A stretch of 24,296 nucleotides of DNA from an uncultured Lachnospiraceae bacterium (GTDB taxonomy: Bacteria; Bacillota; Clostridia; Lachnospirales; Lachnospiraceae), in contig CAJUFU010000042.1 in the NCBI GenBank assembly GCA_910585555.1, positions 1-24,296 on the forward strand. The letters are read 5' to 3'. Positions 8,139-16,554 of the stretch are shown here, piece by piece. How positions within the stretch are numbered: the stretch's first letter is position 1; every line of letters begins with the position of its first letter. Under the pieces are notes generated by a model. It did no database searches, was not told the DNA's origin, and saw only the letters and a list, made by a program, of their open reading frames with translations. The position numbers were made by a program, and so were the translations under genes.

Positions 8139-9206
8139 TTATCCTTTTGCTGTCTGCTTAGATGCCCTGTCAAAAAGCGGCGGCATCCCAGTCTGAAATG
8201 TCTTACCGCTGATATCCTCAAAAGGCGGCTCCAAATCCGGAAATATCACCTTATAGGCATGTAACAGCTGGGCATGAATCTGACAGGTCTTTTTATAATA
8301 ATCATTCCATTCCTTATCCCCGTATTTATAATCTCCCAAAAGGGGATGACCGATTGCGGCCAGATGGGCCCTGATCTGGTGTGGCTTGCCTGTGATCAGC
8401 TCCACTTCCAGAAGGGTTTTATCTGCTTCTATCTTAAGAGGCCTGTAACTTGTTTTGATATAAGAAGCTTCCTTATTGGATAATGAATCTTCTGCCTGCA
8501 GATGCGTCTGTATAGATACTTTATTGCGTTTGTTATCTTTGGTCAAGAAGCCTTCTATCACCTGCGCATCCAGGAGAATGCCTTTGACATAAAGCTGATA
8601 ATATTTATGAAGGGTCCTTTTTTGTAATAAATCCTGAAGAAGCTGGGCACCCTGCACTGTTTTGGCACACAGTACAATGCCGCTGGTATTGCGGTCTAAG
8701 CGGTTACAGACAGAGGGACGATAGGTGTCAAGTTCTTCCACACAAATCTCATGCCTTGCAAGAAGATTGCCGATCAGCCATTCGTTTAAGGAAACATCCC
8801 CGGGGGATGCCTTCTGGGTCAGAATGCCGGCCGGTTTATCCGCCAGCAGTATATGGGCATTTTCATAAATGACTTCCACGGCCCTGTACATCTGATAAGC
8901 TTTCTCATATGATTTTACCGTCTGGGGTTTGGCAGTATGGTCCGGCAGGGTCTGGGTTTTATCCGATAGGTCATATACGGTCTTATGCCCCATGAACTTT
9001 TGCAGGGTCTCTTCCGCAAAGAACACCGCAATCTGGTCGCCGGTCATTAACTTTTCGCTGCCCTGCGCTTTTTTGCCGTTTAAGGTAATGTTTTTTTTGC
9101 GCAGCATCTTGTGCAGAAATCCTGTGCCGGCCAGGGGCAGCAATTTGCAAAGATATCTGTCCAGACGCTGTCCGGCTTCCCGGTTTGTGATCTGTCTTAG
9201 ATACAT
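8139..9206 (-). CDS. RluA-family pseudouridine synthase with S4 domain
   Basis: This 355-aa RNA-modifying enzyme converts uridine to pseudouridine, probably in 23S rRNA. An S4 RNA-binding domain occupies residues ~1-65 (REAGQRLDRYLCKLLP, NITLNGKKA). The catalytic domain follows, with ILLADKPAGILTQ, the active-site motif NRLDRNTSGIVL with catalytic D171, and the C-terminal ELITGKPHQIRAHLA and HPLLGDYKYG. The usual HRLDR is NRLDR here. This resembles RluC/RluD types, but exact uridine specificity cannot be read from sequence. AGGAGG lies 5 bases before the ATG. It is co-directional with and closely spaced to its neighbours. Confidence 0.93.
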   Translation of the reverse strand: MYLRQITNREAGQRLDRYLCKLLPLAGTGFLHKMLRKKNITLNGKKAQGSEKLMTGDQIAVFFAEETLQKFMGHKTVYDLSDKTQTLPDHTAKPQTVKSYEKAYQMYRAVEVIYENAHILLADKPAGILTQKASPGDVSLNEWLIGNLLARHEICVEELDTYRPSVCNRLDRNTSGIVLCAKTVQGAQLLQDLLQKRTLHKYYQLYVKGILLDAQVIEGFLTKDNKRNKVSIQTHLQAEDSLSNKEASYIKTSYRPLKIEADKTLLEVELITGKPHQIRAHLAAIGHPLLGDYKYGDKEWNDYYKKTCQIHAQLLHAYKVIFPDLEPPFEDISGKTFQTGMPPLFDRASKQTAKG

Positions 9207-9232
9207 GGACGCCTCCTGCCTGTCTTCTTCTA

Positions 9233-9817
9233 TTAAAGTGAGATTGCATATAACAAACGGAGAATTTCTTCTCTATGTTTGCTCTCATCTGCTTCCAAAT
9301 CTCTTAACCGACTTAGTCGGTCAATATATTTTTCCGTCTGGGAAAAAATATTAACCGTCATATTCTTGATGCCTTCCTGGGCGAGCATTTGTTCTAGGTG
9401 CGTTTCCGCCTCCCGGCAGTTCACTCTGCCGTCCTCCATGATACCGCAGAGAATACTGCCCTTTAAGACTAAATGGCTTACCGGATAGTTTTTCTGATAG
9501 GAAGTAAAATACATGTCGTACATGGTGTCAAAGCTTTTATCGTAAGGCACGGTTTTTATGTGTAAAGCTGCACTGCAGCCCCTGGCTTTGAAAAACATAA
9601 TAAAGTTTACGGCGCTCTTACAGGCCGGCAGACAGCCTAGGATGGCTGCCACCGTTAGCAGATTCCGATTGGTGCCGGTAGTCAGATAGCCTGCCAGATA
9701 AAGGCTGACACAGAGCAAAAAGAACAGCACTGTCCTGAGTGCTGTGTAAATTTTCCGGTTTTCAAGATAACCATAAGCCCCCTTCGGTGTCAGGAGCCTT
9801 TTTATACATGCTGTCAT
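9233..9817 (-). CDS. conserved two-helix membrane protein, unknown function
   Basis: This 194-aa protein begins with a short basic segment (KRLLTPKGAYGYLENRK) and has two adjacent hydrophobic helices at about 26-45 and 52-77. A soluble C-terminal part of ~115 residues follows, with no motif I recognise, ending in a charged amphipathic helix. The layout suggests a hairpin-anchored inner-membrane protein with a cytoplasmic domain. Similar proteins seem common next to RluA-type genes in Lachnospiraceae, from memory and not verified. GAGG lies ~13 bases before the ATG, so the start is less certain than for its neighbours. The gap to the pseudouridine synthase gene is 26 bases. Confidence 0.75.
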   Translation of the reverse strand: MTACIKRLLTPKGAYGYLENRKIYTALRTVLFFLLCVSLYLAGYLTTGTNRNLLTVAAILGCLPACKSAVNFIMFFKARGCSAALHIKTVPYDKSFDTMYDMYFTSYQKNYPVSHLVLKGSILCGIMEDGRVNCREAETHLEQMLAQEGIKNMTVNIFSQTEKYIDRLSRLRDLEADESKHREEILRLLYAISL

Positions 9818-9839
9818 TTGGATTGCAGTTCCTCTCGGT

Positions 9840-10058
9840 CTAGTATTCTTTTGTCACTTCCGTTATATCATACATCTCTTTAAAATGCTGCAGGTCTGCG
9901 GGATTTCTGATTAACATAATCTCCCGGAACACTCCCGTATGGAGATTTTTAAATCCGGCCACCTGTTCTCCGTTACAGATACTGCATTTTAGAACGGGCT
10001 TTTCTGTCTCTACATCATAAACGGCCGTTTGCTTTGGTTTAGATTTCTTAAATAACAT
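9840..10058 (-). CDS. small conserved cytoplasmic protein (~72 aa)
   Basis: This short protein has a basic N-terminus (MLFKKSKPKQ) and the core KCSICNGEQVAGFKNLHTG, then EIMLIRNPADLQHFKEMYDI, ending TEVTKEY. The two Cys (CSIC) are too few for an ordinary zinc ribbon. I recall close relatives in Lachnospiraceae that are often mislabelled as aspartate dehydrogenase; this protein is far too short to be that enzyme. I chose the ATG at 10058 because AAAGG is 9 bases upstream. An ATG at 10064 is also in frame but too close to that site. A longer reading from 10136 would run into the dehydrogenase gene and is unlikely. Function is unknown. Confidence 0.7.
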   Translation of the reverse strand: MLFKKSKPKQTAVYDVETEKPVLKCSICNGEQVAGFKNLHTGVFREIMLIRNPADLQHFKEMYDITEVTKEY

Positions 10059-10101
10059 ATTCATAGGCCTTTCTTTGGATAGTATAACACAAATCCTATA
10101 T

Positions 10102-10854
10102 TTAGTGGTAACATTTCTGCAGGATGTTCTGCACACTCTGGGTGGTCAGGTACAATATTTTCATGGGCAGGCCGCAGACCGATACGGTCTTGCCCTGCCT
10201 GCAGTCAAGAATCGCCTTTTGCACCACACATCCGGTCTCCATCATGGTGAGTCTCTTAAGGCCCAGCAGTTTCTGGTGGCTGCCATAGGCGTGGGTCAGA
10301 AACGGCGTGTTGACAGGGCCGGGACAGACTGCAGTTACGGTGATGCCGCGGCCTCTTAATTCCCGCTCTAACGCGCGGCTTAAGGAGTACACATAGGCTT
10401 TGGAAGCGGCATAGACAGCAAAAGCCGCCTGGGGAACGAAAGCGGCCCCGGAAGAAAACTGCAAAATCTTACTGCCCTTCTTCATATAGGGCAGGCAGAT
10501 TCTGGTCATCGTGGTCAGCGCCATAATGTTAAGCTTTACCATGGCATCAATGGTTTCCCTGCTCTGCCTGGTAAAGGGCCCATGAGTGCCGACGCCTGCG
10601 CAGTTGACCAAAACCGTGATTCTTGGATTCTGGATGGCCAGTACTTCCTCAAATTGCTGCAATTCCTTTTCTTTCGTCAGATCAATGGCGATGGCCCGGA
10701 TTTTGTGCTGTAACTTGTCCGAGAGCGCTTCCATAGCGTCTTTTCTGCGGGCCAGGAGCCAGATTTCATCGGTTTTGCCAAGAAGCCTGTCTAACTGGCG
10801 GGCAAATTCCCATCCCAACCCCGAAGAGGCACCGGTAATAATCGCAATATTCAT
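10102..10854 (-). CDS. short-chain dehydrogenase/reductase (SDR)
   Basis: This 250-aa NAD(P)-dependent oxidoreductase has the classical SDR pattern. The Rossmann motif TGASSGLG is at residues 7-14, NCAG at ~84-87, catalytic Ser at 134/135 (FSSGAAF), and Y148-x3-K152 (YAASK). The stretch VCPGPVNTPF follows. Arg residues (LLARRKD, 34-39) after the second strand suggest NADP(H) preference. The substrate is unknown. The C-terminal ~40 residues (GLPMKILYLTTQSVQ) are typical of DltE/YqjQ-like SDRs. It lies 58 bases after the YgiQ gene and 43 bases before the small-protein gene. Confidence 0.92.
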   Translation of the reverse strand: MNIAIITGASSGLGWEFARQLDRLLGKTDEIWLLARRKDAMEALSDKLQHKIRAIAIDLTKEKELQQFEEVLAIQNPRITVLVNCAGVGTHGPFTRQSRETIDAMVKLNIMALTTMTRICLPYMKKGSKILQFSSGAAFVPQAAFAVYAASKAYVYSLSRALERELRGRGITVTAVCPGPVNTPFLTHAYGSHQKLLGLKRLTMMETGCVVQKAILDCRQGKTVSVCGLPMKILYLTTQSVQNILQKCYH

Positions 10855-10912
10855 CCTACAGCCTTCCTTTCAGAAATCTATTGTTTGTAAACATCTTGTC
10901 ATATCGTTCGCC

Positions 10913-12814
10913 CTATGGATTGCCTGGGCTTTTCTTTGATTTTTTCTTGTGCACATTTCGTATGGTCTTTTTCCGGCCGGTGTCCGCCGAAGCTTTCTTT
11001 TGGGGCTGGGGATTTCGATTGGGTGTCCGGGGCCGTATCAGGCATTTGGACCCGAAGCCGATCAAATCCTGGCGTCCCGCTTTGATCAGGGCTTCTTTTA
11101 CCAGTTCATAATTGCCGGGATTCCGGTATTGTATCAAGGCCCGCTGCATGGCCTTCTCATGGGGATTACGGCAGACATAAACGTCTTTTCCATTCCTGGG
11201 GTCGATGCCGGTATAGTACATCACTGTGGATACCGTGGAAGGGGTTGGATAGAAATCCTGCACCTGCTCGGGCATATAGCCTACATCCCGCAGGTACTCC
11301 GCCAGCGCAACGGCTTCCTTTAAGGTGGAGCCAGGATGGGAAGACATCAGGTATGGCACAAGATATTGCTTCTTGCCAAGGGCAGCGTTGATTTGGTTGT
11401 ACTTTTGTACAAACCGTTCATAAACGGACCGGGAAGGTTTCCCCATCCTGGATAAAACGGCATCGCAGATATGTTCCGGGGCCACTTTAAGCTGGCCGCT
11501 CACATGGTGTTCCACCAGTTCTCGAAAGAAGGTATCGTCCGAGTCCGCCAGCAGATAATCGAAACGGATGCCGGAACGGATGAATACTTTCTTTACGCCG
11601 GGCAGGGCGCGCAGACGCCGAAGCAGTGTCAGGTAGTCTGTATGATCTGCCCGCAGGTTTGGGCAGGGTTTTGGGAAAAGGCACTGCCTGTTCTTGCATA
11701 CCCCCTGGGTCAGCTGTTTCTCACAGGAAGGCTGTCTGAAATTGGCTGTGGGACCGCCCACATCATGAATATGGCCCTTAAAATCCTTGTCTTTTGTAAT
11801 CGTCATGGCTTCCTTTAACAGGGATTCATGACTCCTGACCTGTAGGATTCGGCCCTGATGGAAGGTCAGGGCACAGAAATTGCATCCCCCAAAGCACCCC
11901 CTGTTGCTGATTAGGGAACATTTGATTTCTGTGATGGCCGGCACACCGCCCTGGGCTTCGTAGGCGGGATGATAGGTGCGCATATAGGGAAGATCGTAGA
12001 TATCATCCATCTCCTGTGTGGTAAGGGGCGCCGTGGGCGGATTTTGTACCACATAGACACCTTTGGGGTAAGGTTCTATCAATGTTTTTCCCGTAAAGGG
12101 ATCGGTGTTTGTATACTGCATCCAGAAGCTCTTGGCATAAACTTTTTTGTCTGCTTTCATCTCATCGTAGGAAGGCAGTAAGAGCTCGTCATAGATACCC
12201 GTGATATCATGAGTCTTATAGACGGTTCCCGGAATAAAGGTGATATCCTTTATGGCAATGCCGCTGTCTAAGGCATCGGCAATCTCCACGATGGACTTCT
12301 CTCCCATCCCATAGGAAATCAGGTCCGCCTGACTGTCCAAAAGAATAGAGCGTTTTAAGCTGTCCGACCAGTAATCATAGTGGGCCATTCTTCGAAGGCT
12401 GGCCTCGATGCCGCCTATGATGACAGGACAGTCTTTATAGACCCGGCGAATCAGATTGCCATAGACCACCACGGCATGGTCGGGACGCTTGCCCATCAGG
12501 CCTCCCGGCGTGTAGGCGTCCGTCTGGCGGTGTTTACCGGATACATAGTAGTGATTTACCATGGAATCCATATTGCCGCCGGAGATCAAAAAGCCCAGCC
12601 GGGGGCTGCCCAATATGGTAATACTGGAGGCGTCTTTCCAGTCTGGCTGAGAAATGATGCCCACCGTATAGCCGTGAGATTCTAAAACACGGCTGATAAT
12701 GGCATGTCCAAAGGACGGGTGATCGACATAAGCATCCCCAATCACATAGACAAAGTCAAGCTGTCTGATATCCGCTTTCTCCATATCTTCTCTACTGATC
12801 GGTAAAAATCCCAT
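10913..12814 (-). CDS. YgiQ-family (UPF0313) radical SAM protein
   Basis: This 633-aa protein carries the YgiQ family signature at its N-terminus (FLPISREDM, VIGDAYVDHPSFGHA, GIISQPDW) and the radical SAM cluster motif GCFGGCNFCAL with Cys at 307, 311 and 314. YgiQ proteins also have a vitamin B12-binding-like N-terminal region; their substrate is not established. Further conserved stretches are GGIEASLRRMAHYDYWSD and VKVAPEH-like LKVAPEHICD. The C-terminal tail is Lys/Arg/Pro-rich (PRTPNRNPQPQKK…KKKSKK) and probably disordered. AAGGAG lies 10 bases before the ATG. The start overlaps the end of the upstream HAD gene by 23 bases, which suggests translational coupling. Confidence 0.94.
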   Translation of the reverse strand: MGFLPISREDMEKADIRQLDFVYVIGDAYVDHPSFGHAIISRVLESHGYTVGIISQPDWKDASSITILGSPRLGFLISGGNMDSMVNHYYVSGKHRQTDAYTPGGLMGKRPDHAVVVYGNLIRRVYKDCPVIIGGIEASLRRMAHYDYWSDSLKRSILLDSQADLISYGMGEKSIVEIADALDSGIAIKDITFIPGTVYKTHDITGIYDELLLPSYDEMKADKKVYAKSFWMQYTNTDPFTGKTLIEPYPKGVYVVQNPPTAPLTTQEMDDIYDLPYMRTYHPAYEAQGGVPAITEIKCSLISNRGCFGGCNFCALTFHQGRILQVRSHESLLKEAMTITKDKDFKGHIHDVGGPTANFRQPSCEKQLTQGVCKNRQCLFPKPCPNLRADHTDYLTLLRRLRALPGVKKVFIRSGIRFDYLLADSDDTFFRELVEHHVSGQLKVAPEHICDAVLSRMGKPSRSVYERFVQKYNQINAALGKKQYLVPYLMSSHPGSTLKEAVALAEYLRDVGYMPEQVQDFYPTPSTVSTVMYYTGIDPRNGKDVYVCRNPHEKAMQRALIQYRNPGNYELVKEALIKAGRQDLIGFGSKCLIRPRTPNRNPQPQKKASADTGRKKTIRNVHKKKSKKSPGNP

Positions 12815-13451
12815 CTGCTATCAACTCCTTGAATTCATAGGTATAATAATCTGCCAGTTCTTTCTTTGCTTCATCCTGATAATCGGAATATTGATCATAC
12901 ACCGCGCACACGCGCATCCCCGCGCGCAGTCCCGCCTGGATGCCCGGCACGATATCCTCAAACACCAGGCAGTCCGCCGGATTCACCTGCAGGGCGTCAG
13001 CCACGGCCAGATAAATATCCGGTGCCGGCTTCCCCTTTTGCACCTCGCAGGCCGTCATGATACAGTCAAAATAGTCCTCCAGATGATGGGCCCGCACCAC
13101 AGTCTCCACCAGTTTCCTGGAATTGCTGGTGGCAATGCCCAGAAGAATATGGTGCGCCTTACAGTAATCCAGTAATTCCTGAACCCCCTTTTTTAAGGGG
13201 ACTTCCCGTTCGTACTTCTCAAAGGCCATACGATTCCAGTCCGCTTTGATCTGTTCCAAATCGTCGGACAGTGCAAACCGCTTCTTAAAATAAGCGGCGG
13301 TCTCCGAGAAACTCATGCCTTCGATATCCGCCTGTAACTGCTCGGGCAGTGGAATGCCAAACCGTCCCAGGTACTCTATGTCGATGGAGCGCCAAAGCCA
13401 CATGGAATCCACCATGGAGCCGTCTAAATCAAATATTGCTGCTTTTATCAT
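12792..13451 (-). CDS. HAD-superfamily hydrolase, beta-phosphoglucomutase-like
   Basis: This 219-aa phosphatase or phosphomutase of HAD subfamily I contains the nucleophile motif IFDLDGSMVDS (D8, D10). It also has a cap domain, motif II in LGIATSNSRKLV, the Lys in QKGKPAPDIYL, and the acidic motif III/IV LVFEDIVPGIQAGLRAGM. It probably dephosphorylates small sugar phosphates or nucleotides; the substrate is unknown. I chose the ATG at 13451, with AAGGA about 8 bases upstream. A longer reading from 13553 adds 34 residues upstream of the canonical HAD start and runs through the divergent intergenic region. It is the first gene of the minus-strand run towards his. Confidence 0.93.
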   Translation of the reverse strand: MIKAAIFDLDGSMVDSMWLWRSIDIEYLGRFGIPLPEQLQADIEGMSFSETAAYFKKRFALSDDLEQIKADWNRMAFEKYEREVPLKKGVQELLDYCKAHHILLGIATSNSRKLVETVVRAHHLEDYFDCIMTACEVQKGKPAPDIYLAVADALQVNPADCLVFEDIVPGIQAGLRAGMRVCAVYDQYSDYQDEAKKELADYYTYEFKELIADGIFTDQ

Positions 13452-13503
13452 TTTTCTTTTCCTTTGTTGAATATATATGAATAACATCGCTAAGCTGCAG
13501 ACG

Positions 13504-13530
13504 TTCACCAAGAAAACTTTCTGCGGTGAA
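13504..13530. promoter_or_regulatory. near-perfect inverted repeat in divergent HAD/YlbJ region
   Basis: TTCACC (13504-13509) and AGAAA (13511-13515) are mirrored by TTTCT (13518-13522) and GGTGAA (13525-13530), a 27-base dyad centred at 13516/13517. It lies between two divergent genes, so it could be an operator for a dimeric regulator. It could also form a hairpin in the 5' leader of either transcript. No consensus I know matches it. Confidence 0.35.
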
Positions 13531-13553
13531 AGAGCCTGTCGAAAGGACCGCAC

Positions 13554-14534
13554 ATGTCCAGATTAGATACCTGTTTATATAAAATCCGCCAGCTCCTTTT
13601 TACGATGCTTGGCATTTATCTCACCGTTTTACTGTTAGCCTATCCGGCACTGTCCTTGGCCTATGCGTCTAAAGGGCTTGTATTATGGTTTGAAAAGATG
13701 ATTCCCACCTTACTGCCGTTTATGATTCTTTCCGGCATCATGATACGTATGCATCTTACTCACCAATGTGTAGGCCTGTTTCACCCGTTGTTTCATCGTA
13801 TCTTCCACACCTCAAAAGACGGCACCTATACCATTTTTATGGGATTTCTGTGCGGATTTCCCATGGGTGCCCGTATTGTGGGAGAACTGCTAGAAGCCGG
13901 GAAACTGTCGAAAGAGGAAGGCAGTCTTTTATTATCCTTCTGTAATAATATCGGCCCCATTTATTTCCTGAGTTTTGTGGTGCCGGTGCTGGGCATCCAG
14001 AAGCCGCTGCTTCCCTTCTGTATTATGTACGGGATTCCGTTACTATATGGAGCTGCGGTTATGCGTCTTTCTTCTTACAATACACACAAATCCCGTATCC
14101 GCCGCAAAACGCCGTTAGAAAAGCATCTGCCCCTGACAGCAGCATCCTGCCAAAAGACAGAGCCTATAAAGCCTGCACTTCTTGCTGCAGTGGATGCCTC
14201 AGTACTTTCCGGACTGACAGGAATCGGTAAACTGGGCGGTTATATGGTCTTTTTCAATCTGTTAAATATCGCCTTTGTGCCTTTTGAGAATCTGCCGCCG
14301 CTATGTCTGTGCTTTTACAATTGTATGTTGGAAATCACCAGCGGAATTGACCGATGCGGTCAAGCGTATCCCTATCTGGTACTGCTTATGCTTCCCTTTG
14401 GAGGATTTTCCTGCATCGCACAGACTTACAGCATGATTCAGCACACCGATTTGTCTATTCGGCCATATCTCTTCCACAAGCTTTCGCAGACTGCAATAAC
14501 GGCCCTTTGCTATCTGCTTATTCGTCCCTTTTAA
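13554..14534 (+). CDS. YlbJ-like nucleoside-recognition (Gate) domain membrane protein
   Basis: This 326-aa polytopic membrane protein has about 7-8 hydrophobic segments. The central motif MGFLCGFPMGARIVGELLEA, then KLSKEEGSLLLSFCNNIGP, matches the YlbJ/SpoIIM-era Gate family (compare GYPMGAKLTARL...SFTNFSNPLFI in YlbJ, from memory). B. subtilis YlbJ is a sporulation membrane protein needed late in spore formation. AAAGGA lies 6 bases before the ATG. It is the only plus-strand gene among its neighbours and converges on the amidase gene. B. subtilis ylbJ follows ylbH (rsmD) and ylbI (coaD), which here lie 2.0-4.1 kb away on the opposite strand. Transport substrate and sporulation role are not shown by the sequence. 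Confidence 0.8.
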   Translation: MSRLDTCLYKIRQLLFTMLGIYLTVLLLAYPALSLAYASKGLVLWFEKMIPTLLPFMILSGIMIRMHLTHQCVGLFHPLFHRIFHTSKDGTYTIFMGFLCGFPMGARIVGELLEAGKLSKEEGSLLLSFCNNIGPIYFLSFVVPVLGIQKPLLPFCIMYGIPLLYGAAVMRLSSYNTHKSRIRRKTPLEKHLPLTAASCQKTEPIKPALLAAVDASVLSGLTGIGKLGGYMVFFNLLNIAFVPFENLPPLCLCFYNCMLEITSGIDRCGQAYPYLVLLMLPFGGFSCIAQTYSMIQHTDLSIRPYLFHKLSQTAITALCYLLIRPF

Positions 14535-14538
14535 GCAG

Positions 14539-14563
14539 AAATACAGGCTTTGTCCTGCTATTT
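14539..14563. terminator. weak hairpin between convergent genes
   Basis: AAATA+CAGG pairs with CCTG+TATTT around a 6-base loop, with one bulged base, in the 40 bases between the convergent stop codons. The stem is AT-rich at its base and no long T-run follows on either strand. It is at best a weak bidirectional terminator. Confidence 0.35.
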
Positions 14564-14574
14564 CGAAACAAAGG

Positions 14575-15834
14575 TTACTTTCTCCTCCGGCGGCGTCTGC
14601 GTTTGCGATACCGCAAAGGCAGCGCTATGGAAAGCACCATACCAAACACCAACAGTGCGCACACCAGGCACACATTCAGAAAATATCCAAGGGATACCGG
14701 TTGTTGTTCCTGTGTGTCCGCAGGGCGGCGCACTTCCATCAATTCTTTTGCAGTCTCATCCCTCATGCCGGTATCCTGATCAGACAGGATATCCGCCGGT
14801 ATATCCATATCCGTTTCCGGACCGGCTTCCCGCTCCCATTCTGCGGCAAGCTCTTCTTGCGTCTGATAATCCATGGAGGGAAGGGAAAGCAGATTGCTGG
14901 TGGTATGAAGGTCATAACCATTATAGCCCTTGACCACAATCTGGGGTAACATACGGGGCGGCACCTGCATGGTAAAATAAATGGTGTCCTTAGATTTGTC
15001 ATACCAGGGCTGTAAATCTGAAAAAGTCTCGCCTCCATCATAGCTGTAGGCATAATAAAGCATACCGCTGTCGTAATCCGCTCCGCAGAGTTCTATGGTT
15101 ACCTCGCCGCTTGCCATATCTTGTGACACAAGGTCTATCATACACACATCGGGCGGCGTGTAGTCGGGCCGCATCACATAATCCGGCACCGGCACCGTAA
15201 GATTTGCATAATCGCTGTAGTCAACGTCCAGGATGGCGGAGCGCAGGTTAAAATATTTGGCGGCGGCAGTTGCATCCAGCTGTCCCAAAGTCTCCCACTG
15301 CTGTCTGCCTTCACAGAAAGGCCGGTCATTTTCATGGTCCATGTAGCAGTGTTCGATCAGTACACAGGGAACGTCCAGTGCAGAGGCAGTACGGATAATA
15401 CCGTAGTAATCGGCGCCGTTTTCATCCAGCCTGGTCTTTGCGCCCCTGGTATATACCCCAAACTCTTCCATCGTATTCATGAAAACATCAGCAAAGCTTT
15501 GCCCTATGCTGTATTCTTCACCAAAAGCGGACACCCAGCACTCTGTACCGAACAATTTGTGTTCCTCAGAGATGTTAAAGTGCAGACAGAACATAATATC
15601 CGCATTGACACTCTTAGCATAGGCGCTTCGCTGTTCCAATGAAAGCTTCTGGTCTCCGGTCCTTGTCAGATAGACTGTGACATTCTGGTATTTTTCCAAT
15701 TCTTCCTTCATGGCATTGGCCACGGCCAGGTTCATGTCTTTCTCCACAAGGTGGTCGCAAAGGCCGCCCTCTTCATCGCCGCCATGTCCTGGGTCTATAA
15801 CGATGACAAGGGAATCTGTATCTGTGTCTGGCAT
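14575..15834 (-). CDS. N-acetylmuramoyl-L-alanine amidase (Amidase_3) with C-terminal membrane anchor
   Basis: This 419-aa zinc amidase cleaves the bond between MurNAc and L-Ala in peptidoglycan. Zinc ligands H17 (IDPGHGG), E31 (LVEKDMN) and H85 (FCLHFN), and the catalytic Glu E161 (VLIEHCYMD), are all present. The catalytic domain spans ~8-190. A ~150-residue region follows, with a possible Ig- or beta-type module (AYSYDGGETFSD), then an acidic linker. A hydrophobic helix lies at ~380-405 (LGYFLNVCLVCALLVFGMVL) before a tail of nearly uninterrupted Arg. No signal peptide is present: the ORF opens with MPDTDTDS, and an in-frame TGA sits 27 bases upstream (15859-15861). AAAAGGAG lies 10 bases before the ATG. 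The gene starts 41 bases after the preceding terminator, and its promoter is unclear. Confidence 0.9.
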   Translation of the reverse strand: MPDTDTDSLVIVIDPGHGGDEEGGLCDHLVEKDMNLAVANAMKEELEKYQNVTVYLTRTGDQKLSLEQRSAYAKSVNADIMFCLHFNISEEHKLFGTECWVSAFGEEYSIGQSFADVFMNTMEEFGVYTRGAKTRLDENGADYYGIIRTASALDVPCVLIEHCYMDHENDRPFCEGRQQWETLGQLDATAAAKYFNLRSAILDVDYSDYANLTVPVPDYVMRPDYTPPDVCMIDLVSQDMASGEVTIELCGADYDSGMLYYAYSYDGGETFSDLQPWYDKSKDTIYFTMQVPPRMLPQIVVKGYNGYDLHTTSNLLSLPSMDYQTQEELAAEWEREAGPETDMDIPADILSDQDTGMRDETAKELMEVRRPADTQEQQPVSLGYFLNVCLVCALLVFGMVLSIALPLRYRKRRRRRRRK

Positions 15835-15875
15835 AATAGATAGGCTCCTTTTAAAGAATCAAATAGGTATCCGGG

Positions 15876-15912
15876 AAAAAATAAGCCGGCTTCCCTGGAA
15901 ACCGGCTTATTT
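15876..15912 (-). terminator. strong intrinsic terminator after the parE-parC-rsmD-coaD run
   Basis: A perfect 11-bp stem (AAATAAGCCGG / CCGGCTTATTT) with a 12-base loop is followed on the minus strand by a run of T (TTATTTTTT). It lies 28 bases after the stop of the coiled-coil gene and immediately upstream of the amidase start. Confidence 0.88.
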
Positions 15913-15940
15913 AGCTCTGGCCATATTATACCTTATGTAG

Positions 15941-16546
15941 CTACATCAGATTTAATTCCGGGCCGGGGTCTGTTTCCCCCTCCGCCTCTTTCAACATCTT
16001 TTCCACTTCCACCGGTCGAAGCTCCGCACGGTTTGCTTTCACAATCTCATTGTAACCGTTGATCGTGTTAAAGAAACTCTCATAATGTTCTGTGGTGGCT
16101 GTGAGCGTGGCCGTCATGGCACTTTCTAAATTAGACAGCATATCGTCTAAATACTGCATAGCAGAGGTCCTGACACCGTTGGCTTCCATGGTTGCACTAT
16201 TTAAAATCTCCTGGGCCTGTGTGGTGGCCATCCGCACCACTTCGTTGGCCTGGGCATAAGCCTGCTGCATAATCTCATGCTCGTTGATCAGTTCCGTGGT
16301 CTGTACCGTGGCATCTTTGATCAGCGCCTCAGCCTTCGCCCTGGCATCATTTAAAATAGCCTCTTTATTGGAAATAATCTTTTGGTAACGCTTAATCTCG
16401 TCCGGTGTCTTCATGCGGAGCTCTCTAAGCAGCTCGTCGATTTCTTCTTTATTTACGATTATGTTAGTCTTGGATAGCGGCTGGTATTTGCAGCCGTCAA
16501 TGTAATCTTCAATCTCGTCGATAAGTTGTTCGATTCTACTGCTCAT
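15941..16546 (-). CDS. coiled-coil protein, resembles V-ATPase subunit H / DivIVA-like proteins
   Basis: This 201-aa protein is almost entirely helical. An N-terminal ~55 residues (MSSRIEQLIDEIEDYIDGC) precedes a long Ala/Glu/Gln-rich coiled coil (~50-165, e.g. ILNDARAKAEALIKDATVQ, AQANEVVRMATTQAQEILN) and an acidic tail. Such proteins are often labelled ATPase (subunit H-like) only because of coiled-coil similarity. No nucleotide-binding motif is present. AGGAG lies 5 bases before the ATG. The gene begins 8 bases after the coaD stop, so the two are tightly coupled. A cell-division or envelope role by analogy to DivIVA is inference only. Confidence 0.8.
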   Translation of the reverse strand: MSSRIEQLIDEIEDYIDGCKYQPLSKTNIIVNKEEIDELLRELRMKTPDEIKRYQKIISNKEAILNDARAKAEALIKDATVQTTELINEHEIMQQAYAQANEVVRMATTQAQEILNSATMEANGVRTSAMQYLDDMLSNLESAMTATLTATTEHYESFFNTINGYNEIVKANRAELRPVEVEKMLKEAEGETDPGPELNLM

Positions 16547-16554
16547 GCTTACTC

